From the NCBI GenBank assembly GCA_014706295.1, contig JACSVZ010000028.1, positions 1,654,263-1,718,262 on the forward strand: 64,000 bases of DNA, in the 5' to 3' direction. The notes under the pieces were generated by a model, which made no database searches, was not told where the DNA came from, and saw nothing but the letters and a program-made list of their open reading frames with translations. The stretch comes from Lycocorax pyrrhopterus obiensis. Its lineage: Eukaryota; Chordata; Aves; Passeriformes; Paradisaeidae. The position numbers and the translations under genes were made by a program. Shown here piece by piece: positions 1 to 10,700 of this stretch. Positions within the stretch are counted from its first letter, which is position 1; each line of letters starts with the position of its first letter.

Positions 1-910
1 AAGTAATTTAACCTCCCCTGTAAAACCAGGATAGCAGCAGCCTCTGGGGGCACTGGGAGACTTAATTAGTTGCTTTAAACAGAAAGTCTGAAGGTGAAAG
101 CACTAAATGCTGAGTATTATTAGCTGCTGAAGGATTAATTTCTGTAATTGGGCAAGCCCAGCATTACATAAGAGTGGATCAGTGTCCATTTTGGAAAGAA
201 ATTTGTACTCGTGGTTTGAGCATGTGAAAAAAAAGGCACCCAGAGAAGGAATTTTGCTTTTAAAAGCAGCAGCTGGTGACACATCTCAGTGGTTTTTTGA
301 GTTTTTTCTGCTCCAGGAAGAGATAAAGGATCCTTGCAGAAGTTCCAAACCAACAAGAAAAAAGAGGATGAGAGGAAACCCAGCTTTAAATCAAGATCTT
401 CTCTTTGGCTGCTGCCTCCTCAGGAGCTGGACTGCAAATCCCCATCTCCCACCTCATTATCCTGGGGCAGTAATAACATTTGTTTCTGCTTTTCTCAGGC
501 AGAGAGGATCCCTGTGAGGAGGAATTCCTCCCCTTTGGAAAAAAAAACCTTCCATCCTCACATTAAATATCGCTGTTCCTCCGGCAGATTGCTCGGCTTG
601 GAGTCTGCTCCCATTAAACTTCCAGAGGAAAACATCCCAGGTGCACTTTGTTCCCAAGGGCAAAGAGATTTTCTCCCATTATTTTCTGAAATTATGATTT
701 TTTTCAAGTAAGAAAGCCGAGGATTTAAAGTTACAGAACCAAGTAAATTCAAATAAATTAAAAATTTAATTCAGACTTGACAAGATAAAGGGGGTAAAGA
801 CAAAAAAAACCCATTCCTAGGTGGGACCCTCTGGCTTTATTCCCACAGAATGATCACAGCACTGAAAGTTTTAAGACTTCCAGGTTTTAAGCTGATTTTG
901 CCTCACGTGC

Positions 911-958
911 AAACAAACAAACAAACAAACAAATAAACAAATTAATTAATTAATTCAC
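911..958. repeat. (CAAA)n / (TTAA)n microsatellite
   Basis: Seven CAAA-type units run directly into repeated TTAA units. It is simple-sequence DNA with no coding context. Confidence 0.85.
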
Positions 959-2527
959 CTTTGTGTGCCTCAGCTGCTGGATTGGTGACTGACAACACTT
1001 TGATGTCTGCACCTAATTAAAGCTAAATTAGACAAGACTAAAGACAAGTCTGACTTTAAAGGGGAGGTAAGAGACACAGCTTGTGTCACAAATAAAGCAA
1101 TTTACCTTGTGGAGTCACAACATGAGAATTACCTGATCACACACCTGCAATTCTGCATTAAAATAATTAATTTCTCCATCCCTCTCGGAATAATAAATGT
1201 CATTTTTAGTGGCTGTTAAGAAAAAAACCCTCATTTTAAAGTGTACTGTTAAAAATATGTCATGCAGCCTAAAGCAGTGACAGATTTAATAGGATATTTC
1301 ATATATTGTGTGATTTCTGCACTGTGGCTGTGGGAGGGGACACCAATAATTCCCCAAAATTATTATTTATCCACCCATTGGGAGTGAGAGTTTCATTTTC
1401 AGAGTTTTTATTCAGAGTTGGATCGAGAGGGTTAAAAGCATGAAGCAGTAACAGAGAAAACCCCATTTTTCCACAATAAAATGATGGGAGTTTCTCCCCT
1501 GATTTTTAATGAACATAAAAAGGTTTTTCAGGTAGATTTTGACACACGGAAAAAAAGAGGTTTTGTGCTTCTGTTTTAAACAAATACACAGTGGAAGGAG
1601 AATTATGAGGCATTTCCAGGCGATTTAAAAACCGAAAAGAACAACCTCAAACAATCCCTGAATTTGCAAATATTCTTATGTCAACTCTCCTTTGATATGG
1701 AAAGTTTCTAAAGGGAATCTTTTAATGTCCAACAAGCCAAAAACACTTACTCTGCCTGGGCTGGAAATATTAATAGTTCTGAATGCAAAAACTTCAAACA
1801 AAGCTGATGAATCCTTTTACTTTTTTTGAAGTCTCAGGGGGGAAAAAAACCCCAACCAAACCTGTGGAACAAAACACATAAAAATGTGCAGTAGTTTCTC
1901 CTAAAATAAAAGCATTACCTGTTCCTAGAAGCAGGGCATGGTAGGATTGTTTATTTAATGACTCTGATTGCTGCAATCCTGGTTTTTGAGCCTGCTCCCA
2001 ACTGGATTTACAGAATTATCCATTAGAGGGGGATCTCTGACAAACTGCAAAACTTCAGGCAAGGCAGAAGAAGTTTGGTATCCCATCCTCCAGGCAAAGA
2101 AATCAATGCTTTAGAAATAAAACGTTAACAAATGTGGGTTAGAATTGCTTTTATGTTTCACCAAGGGATATAAAAAAGGTGCATTTCCTCATAAATATTC
2201 ACTTATTTCCTCTTATCCATAGGTATTTCTTTGCTGATTATAACACAAATTATTTAATACAAATATTATAATACAAATTATTTACCAATATAAGTTTGAT
2301 ATTGGTAAAACACGAGCAAATTATTTGCTACCAAACAAACAAACAAAAAAAGGATAATCCAGAGGCTGGGTTTAATTAGAACAATTAAATTCGTATTTAC
2401 AGCATCAGGATCTTTCCTGAAAAGATACCTCACACTAAAAATACTCCTCTGTTGCTATGAAGAAAATAAAACAAAGACATTCCTAAGAGGGTATTAAATG
2501 TGATTTTGTTGCAAATGAAGAAACCAT

Positions 2528-2580
2528 CTCTGGAAATGTCCAAGGCCAGGATGGAGCAACCTGGGACGGTGGAAGGTGTC
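2528..2580 (+). mobile_element. CR1 LINE 3'-end fragment
   Basis: The words 'ggaaatgtccaaggccagg', 'gagcaacctggga' and 'ggtggaaggtgtc' follow one another as in the 3' tail of avian CR1 retrotransposons. Only about 50 bp remain. Confidence 0.7.
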
Positions 2581-2984
2581 AGCGATTTCCCTTAGAGCTA
2601 CAAAACCCACTGCAATCCAGGGCCTCGTGTATGTAATTATGACTAAACCGAACTCTTAAAACTTGCATTTGGAGGAGGTTTTGGTTGGTCCTTAACTGAA
2701 GACTTTGGCTCAGGAGCCAAAACCACTTTGTTTCAGATGATGTTTGCTCACGAATGTATTTTGGTATTTATCATTTTTATACTGAAGCGGTAAGAAAAAC
2801 AAACGTGCATTAAAACACGCAAAGGAAGAGGCTGAAAGCCTTTTAAAAGCCTCTTAGCGTGTTAATACTCACGCGAGAAGCCTTTCTGCGCTCATTAACG
2901 AGATTTATTAACGTACATAATCCCGAATTTCGGAATTTCGGAAATTTTGGCAAACAATTCCCAACCCGCCCCTCAGAACGTTCC

Positions 2985-3180
2985 CCCCCCAACATGGCGG
3001 CGCCGCCTGAGGGGAGGGTGGGGGGGCGGCCGCGGGCACGCGATGGACGGGCACGTGGTGTCCGGCACGTGAGAGGAGCACGTGGCACAAGGCACGTGAG
3101 AGGAGCACGTGGTACAAGGCACGTGGCACAAGGCACGTGGCGCCGCCCGACGGGGCACGTGAGCAGTGCCCCCGGGGACA
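2985..3180. promoter_or_regulatory. Promoter-like CpG patch with a YY1-like site
   Basis: After 2.9 kb of AT-rich DNA the sequence abruptly becomes CpG-rich. AACATGGCGGC at 2991-3001 resembles the YY1 element found at many housekeeping transcription starts (AAGATGGCGGC), and the CACGTG array follows immediately. I could not find a coding exon attached to it on either strand, so it may be an orphan promoter, a pseudogene promoter or part of the minisatellite. Confidence 0.35.
3052..3161. repeat. Tandem array of eight CACGTG palindromes
   Basis: CACGTG begins at 3052, 3066, 3079, 3093, 3106, 3120, 3134 and 3156, so spacings are 14, 13, 14, 13, 14, 14 and 22 bp. The underlying unit is about 27 bp holding two E-boxes. 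CACGTG is the canonical E-box bound by MYC/MAX, USF and MITF/TFE factors. Whether it is used as a regulatory site is unknown. Confidence 0.85.
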
Positions 3181-3194
3181 CGGAGAGCGCGGGA

Positions 3195-3465
3195 AGGGCA
3201 CCGGGACACGGGACAGGGACCCCAGAGGGCAAACAGGGACCCCAGAGGACAAACAGGGACCCCAGACAGGGACAGGGACCTCAGAGGGCAAACAGGGACC
3301 CCCGGGCAGGGACACGGACCCCAGAGGGCAAACAGAGACCCCAGACAGGGACAGGGACCCCAGAGGACAAACAGGGACCCCCGGACAGGGACAGGGACCC
3401 CAGACAGGGACCCCAGAGGGCAAACAGGGACCCCCGGACAGGGACAGGGACCCCGGGGCACAGAG
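3195..3465. repeat. GC-rich minisatellite (GGGACCCCAGA family)
   Basis: Units built from 'cagggaccccagagggcaaa' and 'ccagacagggacaggga' alternate irregularly. The array gives long spurious open frames on both strands (292 codons on plus, 272 on minus), which are artefacts of the repeat. Confidence 0.9.
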
Positions 3466-3489
3466 GGAAAGGGACGATTTCCAAGGGCC

Positions 3490-3675
3490 TGGAGCGACAG
3501 GATGCAGGGAGTGGGTTTAATGGGATTTGGGAAGGGATTCCTCCCTGTGAGGGTGGTGAGGGGCTGGGCTGGAATTCCCAGAGAAGCCGCCCCATCCCTG
3601 GAAGTGTCCCAGGCCAGGCTGGAGCCACCTGGGATTGTGGAAAGTGTCCCCAGATGGGTTTTAAGGTCCCTTCCA
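3490..3675 (+). mobile_element. CR1 LINE 3'-end fragment
   Basis: Ordered CR1 3' words are visible: 'gggattcctccctgtgaggg', 'ggctgggctggaattccca', 'gccgccccatccctggaagt', 'cacctgggattgtggaaagt', then a tail like 'ttttaaggtcccttcc'. It lies just beyond the candidate SUGP2 poly(A) site. Confidence 0.85.
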
Positions 3676-3721
3676 TCCCCCCATCCCCTGACTCCATGAA
3701 GCTGAAGAAAACACCAGAATT

Positions 3722-6700
3722 TCTTAAACAGCAGTAACTTTATTGCCCACAGAGAATGCAAACAGTTTCCAGCCTTGCTGCAATCCAGCAAGTCTCCTAC
3801 TTAACAAGGTTCACAAAAGAAAAAAAAAAACCAACCCCAAAACTTATTTATTTCAGAAGGACCCTACTGTTCTTTTGAGCAAGTTCTCATTTTCGGGTGT
3901 TTTATTATTGCTCAAATCTACAGTCTGGTTGTAATTGGCCACTCAGATATGAGATATGCAGGGTTAAAAAAGTGATACAGTAATTTTTTTAGTTAGAAAA
4001 TGTACCTGTTGTAGGGTAGAAAACAATCCCAAAGGAGAAATGTTTGGATTTCTGAGTGCAGACTTTCTTTGGGCACCATTGAACTTGAAAGCAGAGTGGG
4101 ATATCAATAGAAAAAAAAGAAATACTGTACACAGATTTTGAGAAATAACATGGCCCTGACTAAATCTTCACACTAAAGATGCTGTAGTGTCTTCTAAAAA
4201 AAAATTACAAAAACAACCCAAAAAAAGACCCAAAATAAATAGGAAAAATTTATTTCACACCAAAGAAAAGCTCTGAAGGCTAAAAAAAAAACCAAAAAAA
4301 CAACATCTCCATGAGTCCAACACCATTACTGCAAATACTGAATTACTGACTGTAGTTTTTAGGGCACCTCCCCCAAAATGGGGATCTCCTCATTTCTCTC
4401 CAACAACGAGAGAGAGCAAATGTCCCTTTCTTCTAGGGCCTTCCATAGCATCAATTTTTTCAAGGAAAAGGAGGAGAAAAGTGTGGCCAGGGCTCTGTGA
4501 AGCTTTTCCTGGCTGGCAGTGCCAAAGCAAAGCCAGGGATTGTCCCTTCATCCCTGGATTAGGAGGGTAAAGGTTGAACAAGGGTTAAATTTCAGCTCCC
4601 TAAAATTTCCCCCCCCCCCACCTCCTGCCATAAAAAAAAAAATTAAAAAAAAGAATTTGGATTGAAAGGCAACAGGAAACCACACAGGGATGGAAAAGAG
4701 AAAAGTTTTGCTGTTTCAAGCAAGGGAATCAGAGACAAAACTCGTTCCTGGGACATGGGGATAAAGGGGGAGCTCTGGGGCACAGTGACGCTGTGGGGGC
4801 GGGTTGGATGCACCAAAAAACACGTGGGAAAAGGAAAATCAGCCGTGGCTCAGTGGGTTCTCAACAGAGACATTCAGCAGCACGGAACAGAGGGAGCTCC
4901 CTTCCCTCAGCCACCCCGAAATCCTGCTCCACACTGACAGGACGCTGCAGGATCCCGACTCGGCCGCTCAGTGCCAAGGGAAAACCAAAAAAGATGCACA
5001 TCTCTTACAAATGGCCAAACTCACAAGCAAAAAAAAAAAAAAAAAAAAAAAAATCATCACTGAAACCAGAAATCGTCCAGCTCTACATTTATTGCGGCTA
5101 TCCAGAGATTTAACAATGCTACCAAAGGTTTACTTACACTAAAAGGGGAGGGGTGGGGCGGGGAAATGTTCGGTTTTTCTCGGAACATAAAGCCATTGCC
5201 ACTAGCTCAGCACTGCTGCATCTGCACGGGACAGAAAGGAGCAAATTCTCTACGGGATTAATGGCAAAACCCAACCAAAAGACGGCAGACACACCACTGG
5301 AGTGAGTTAAAATGGTCACTGAAGCTTGCAGTCTTCATGGAAGAGAGCCTGGAACTAAAATAACAGAAAAAAAGAAAAAAGAAAAGAAGCTTTTAAACCT
5401 CCAGCAGGGCAAAGTGGCCGACAAACGTTTCATATTTACAAATATTGGCGAATTTGGCAGAGCTGCCTGCAAAAGGCAGGTCCAAAAACCACATTTGGGG
5501 GAGGTCGGAGTGGGCAAAGGAATTTCAGCACCAGCTCTGCTGTGAGCGAGGTTTGGCACAAGGAAAGGCAGGCCAGGCTCTGGCCAGCCAGGACAGGGGG
5601 TGCCCAGTGGTCACTCTGACCCTCAAGGCAGCATTAAAACTCAAAATTAGACTAAAACTCTGAACTGAACCATTTTCCTGGAGCAGCAGCGCTTTCCCCC
5701 GAGCCTGGGGAGCAGCAAATGCACCCCAAAAGGTGCCTGGTAAAGTCAAGGTTAAACCAGAGCTGGTGTGGCCTGAGAGGGGATTTAAACCCAGCCTGAA
5801 ATTCCACTTCTGTCACAGAGAATCCTTCCAAAATTTAATGGGAAAGAAGAAGGGGAATTGTGCAAGGAAATAAAAATTGTGAACAGAAACACTGGGAAGC
5901 TTCAAAGAAAAGCCAGACCCAGCTGGGGGATAAATCAGAGGCCAGCACTGGTTCCAGTTATCCCAGTCCAGGCTGGGACTGGGAGATCTAATGGAAAAGC
6001 TCAGGTTTTCCTGATTAAGCCCAGGAGAGAAAGAGAAGCAGCGAAAAACACCCCAAAAATGGACTTAAACAGCTCAGCAGCCCTGCCAAGCACTGGGATT
6101 GATGCTCTTCCTGTGGTCCAAAACCTTTAAGGATTGCAACACTTCCAAGAAATTGGAGAAATGTCTCAAATGTCCTTAATCTGCCACCAAAACTTGTATT
6201 TATGGCCTTGGTGCTTCAGCTCCTTGCACTGTGAAGGTGAAGACATCTGATATCCATGGAAAACCCAGAATATTTTCCTGGACCTGCCATTTTTGGGGTT
6301 CCTGAGGGATTTTTGTGCCTCAAGGTAGCTCAAAGTGAGTGAGGAGGGAATTACCCAACGCCACGATTTTGTTTTCAAAGACAGGAAAGGAAAAAAAAAA
6401 CCAAAAACAACTTTGCATTCATGAACTAAAAGTGGCTGCTACAAGCAAGGAAAATTTGTTGCTATGGATTGAAAACAGTTTTTAATGGAGAGAAGAGTTT
6501 AATTTTGCTCTTTGAGCACCAGGCAGGGGCAAGTTGGTAACTCAAGAACAATTTCCTTACAGATTTTTGGCTGCTGGTCAGAAAAAACTTGAAAAAGATC
6601 TCCAGTGAAGCAGGTTTGGAACATCCAAGTGAAGACCTGGGGCTGGGTTTGGACTGGAAATGGTGGAGGAAGCACTAAAAAGTGCAATATTTAAACTCTG

Positions 6701-7796
6701 TCCCCCTCAGCAAGTCAGGAAAAGATGAATGATCAGACCTTGGGTGGTAATTTTGGTTACCACTTTGAAATGTTCCAGGTCTTCAGAGCTGCTTCAAACA
6801 CCTTTTGTTCATTAATTCAGGCTTCTCTTTCAGTAAACTCTGCCATATTCCCTTAAAAGCACAAGTTTTTTTTGTCTTATGCCTTGGGGTTGTTCACTCA
6901 GGGAACTTCTGCAAAGCAAATATTTAATAGGAATTATTCTCTGAACTGGTGATCGACTTCCAGCTGAATTCCAAGTGCTTTCTTCATCTGCAGGAACAGG
7001 AATTGCATCTGCCCACGGGGAAGGAAAGGAATCCCTCAAAAATTTCTTGGAGAAGAGCAAGAAACAAACCAAAAAACACCCTTGGAAATGAATTATTTGT
7101 CCTTTGCAACCAAAAACCTTCGGAGCTGAGGTTGTCAGGGAAGAGTTTGGTGTTGCCAGCCTGGGATGAGCTCAGCTGTTCATCCTACAAGACTCCAAAA
7201 TAAACACAGCGGTGGAGGCTGAGAACTGGTGGATGGAGGGAAGGAAAAATGCAGGAGGAGATTGGAAGGTTTACCCCAACAGCAAAATGGATCTTAAAAA
7301 CCTGAACTGCCTTGCAAAAGATGGGAATTGGAGAAGATTCTTGGCTGGAGAAAGGACCAGAACCAGGCTAAGCGCGGCTTTCAGGTCACTCATTCCATTT
7401 TCTTGGTGAGCAATCTCACCCCAAAAGAGATTTGGCCGAAGAGACAGAGGGGAAGAGGCACTTCTGCCACCAAAAGCAGCTGTTTGTTCCTCACAGGATG
7501 AGACCCTGCACCACACAGGGCCAACAGGAAGCTTGGCAAACAAACCAACCCCAAAACTGGAGTCCGCTACGAGAGCCCCGAGCGCTCGTCCCCTGCAGCA
7601 GCTTTGCACTGGCCCAGCCCCTGTGTGTCAACCCCAGAAAGAAGATTGGGGCTCACTCAGCACCTCCAGGCACTTCAGGGCACCTCAGGATTCTCAGAAA
7701 CCAGAACAAAACTTGGTGGCAACAGCAGATAAATTGCTTGGAGAAGGAAGGTTTTTAACGTGGGGTTTAATTTTAGGCCCTGGCCGTGGCACCTAC
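3722..7796 (-). other. SUGP2: Candidate SUGP2 3' UTR
   Basis: Downstream of the SUGP2 stop (7799-7797) no further coding exon is recognisable. Two AATAAA signals read on the minus strand: TTTATT on the plus strand at 5088-5093 and at 3739-3744. The second lies just before a CR1 fragment and gives a 3' UTR of about 4.1 kb; the first would give about 2.7 kb. Which is used cannot be told from sequence. A 25-base A run at 5029-5053 lies inside it. The whole interval is moderately AT-rich with no good open frame. Confidence 0.5.
5029..5053. repeat. Poly(A) tract
   Basis: Twenty-five consecutive A on the plus strand (a T run in the presumed SUGP2 3' UTR transcript). Simple repeat. Confidence 0.85.
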
Positions 7797-10700
7797 CTAT
7801 TTACTTGCTCTTTTCTGCCTGTACATTTGTATCATTCTCTGACGGAAAACATCAAATGCATCTTCTTTATTCTCTTCCCCTGCAACACCCAAGCCCTCCC
7901 CTGCAGAGGTTGCACCCCTAGGGAGCAAAATTTGAGAGTTAGAAACACTCCGAGATGCCAAAAAAACCCCCAGCTTTTCCAACACGGCTCAGGTGGCACC
8001 AGTTCTGCACAAATTTGGTGCCTGGCACAGCAAATTATTTAAAATAATCCCCCACCTCCCACTCCCAAGTGCAAATTCCCAGCAGGAAAAAGGGATTTTG
8101 TGGATAAAATCGGGTGGCAGAGCAAGTTCTGGTATCAGTTTTAACTTTAGGCTTGGTCCTCTGCTGAGAAGATGCCCCAAGAAAACCTTGATTTTGTTAT
8201 TTCAGAAATTAAGAGGCTTTGAGGAGTGAGCAGGAAAACACCACAGAGCTCTGGATAAAAGGGAATTTTATGGAGTGAAGAGAATAACCAATTATTAAAT
8301 TCCATCATTTAATAAACCAATTAAAATGAGCAGGAACTGCCCCAAGGGTGTGAAGAGAGCACAGAAATCCCTGGAGAAGGAAAATTTCTATGAGTGTGGA
8401 CTGGAAAGTTGTGGGGGAAAATGTCTATGAGTGTGGGCTCAGGGGGAAATTGATAAATAAATAAGATTTCTGCTCCTTTTTCAGGCAGGGGGATGAAGGA
8501 ATCCATAAGGATTATTATCCATGAGGAATTATTATCCATTCTCCATGCTGGACTCTGGATACAGCAGCTTTAAACAACAAAATAAACATTTTTTTTCCTT
8601 TAAAAAATGTATTTTAAAAGCAAAACTTACCTCGTGGCAGCAACACTCACCTCTCCCCACGTGCAACAAACCACCAAATTAGAGAAACAAAAAAAAAATC
8701 AAATTATTGCCTAAACTTGCAACATTCCTGAATTTTCCTCGTGTTTGATGGAGCCACAGGGAGATCCTGGGGATAATCCTGTGGGATAAAAACCCTGCCA
8801 GGGTGGAACTGGAGCATCCCAAATGTTTCCAGCTGCCCTTACATACACTTGGACAGGTTCTCTGATGCCTCTGCCCCTCGTGCCCAGGCCGTGGCCCTCC
8901 TGCCAGCCCATCTTCTGCAGCATCTGGAACCCCACGTTCCTGGGGGTCAGTCTCTTGTGGGAAAATTCCAAATCTTTTGGTTTCTAGGGGAAAAAAAAGA
9001 GGGGGGAGGAAGGGGGAAAGCAGGGAAAAAAAACCAAAGGAGGGTTGTTAGGCAGGGAGGTGATTTATTAAAAATGGCTCAAATCCACCCCCAGACAGGT
9101 TTAAATTGAGTTTTGTTTGGATTTCTGGATCTAGAGAAGTATTTTCTTCTTCAGGAAAAAGGCACTCAGAGGGTAATTCCCTTAAAAATTCCTTTAAAAA
9201 ATATTCCTTTAAAAAAAATCCTTTTAAAAAAAAAATCCTTTAAAAAATCCTTAAAAAAATTTCCTTTAAGAAAAGGAAATTCCTTTAACAAAATATTCCT
9301 TTTAAAAAAAATCCTTTAAAAAATTCCTTAAAAAAGGAAATTCCTTTAAAGAAATATCCCTTTTAAAAAAGGAAATTCCTTCACAAAAAAGATCAATTCC
9401 AGCTCCTCAAACTGTTTAATTGCATTGTTAAAATGGCAAATAGCACCCCTTTGTACTTTATATAGTTGGTTTTTTTTAAATAATAAATATTGAGTGATTT
9501 GCTGACTCAATCCCTGGTACAAACACAAGAGCAGTTAAATAAAACCTCACCAGTTTTGGAAAACCACAACATTGTTTTCCAAGCAGCAAAGCACCCAATT
9601 CTTTATTTTTTAAATAGAAAATTAACACCCAGCTTTGCAATAATCAAAAAAAAAAAAAGGTTTAATTTTGACACAAGTGGTTAAAATCTAAAAAAAGAAA
9701 GTTTAGAGGAGCCACAGCTTTAGTGCAGATGTTTTCCAGGACAAAGTTTCTTATTTTTAGTTTGATTTTGTGGCAGGAACACAAATTTTTTACCTTTTTC
9801 TTCTTTGTGACAGGGCAGCCCCGGGGTCTGTCATAAGCAATCCTGACAGGTTCATGCACTGCAAGGCAAATCAAAGACAAAATTCAGCTGGGAAGCAAAA
9901 TTATTTTAGTAAAGAACTCCAAAACACAGCCAAAAAAACCTCCAAAAAGTGCATTTCAAGCCTAACTCAATGCCTGGACCTAAAACAGAACCAATAAGAA
10001 AAATCAGACCAATAAATAAGATCAGAATTTTAAAAAATTAAATATATACTCAGAGAATATTGGAAGATGTTTGATACAAACTTTGCTGTTAGCCCATAAC
10101 ACAAATTATTTATTCAGCTTCTCCTTTGCCACTTTAAAAACTTAAAGTGAATTTTGTGTTCAGTTTTGTATTAAATGCAATTTTTTAAAGCAACAAGCCA
10201 CTTTAAAAATTTAAAGTGAATTTTGTGTTCAGTTTTGTATTAAATGCAATTTTTTAAAGCAACAACCAGCAACAAAGCACCTAAAAAAATCAGGATTTTT
10301 GTCCAAATTCTCTTTTGTTCCGGTATATAATGGAAATATTTGGATGCCCACTGACCTTTGGGTTCTTCTATGAGGCAGATCCTTTTGGAAGCAGGGATCA
10401 TCCCAACTTTCAGGGACTTGCTGCTGATTCGTTTGCGGGGGAATCGGGCGCCGGGGGCCGGCGGCGGTGCCTGTGTCGACAGATTTGGTACAGCACCATC
10501 AGAGGGGCTGGAAAGCTGCATTTCACCTCCTGAAATTTCCTCTCCTGCTCTGGAAACCAGCTCTTCCTCTAGGTTTGCCACACTTCTACCTGCTGGCACG
10601 TCCTCCTCTTCCCCCTCCGTTTCTTCCAGAGGTTGGGAGGTTTCCTCCTCAAACTCAGCTTCCTCCTCGTTGTCTTCTTCCTCTTCTTCTTCTTCTTCCT

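Larger units (their letters stand above)
1..2840. other. AT-rich stretch without a recognisable gene
   Basis: No open frame here has a recognisable protein family, and I see no convincing chain of splice sites. Composition is clearly more AT-rich than everything right of about 13 kb. It could be an intron or 3' UTR of a gene lying to the left, or intergenic DNA. The only features I can name are a short microsatellite at 911-958 and a CR1 scrap at 2528-2580. Confidence 0.5.

Noticed and set aside
2859..3791. Open frames of 292 (plus) and 272 (minus) codons
   Set aside because: They cross the CACGTG array, the GGGACCCCAGA minisatellite and a CR1 tail; composition follows the repeats.
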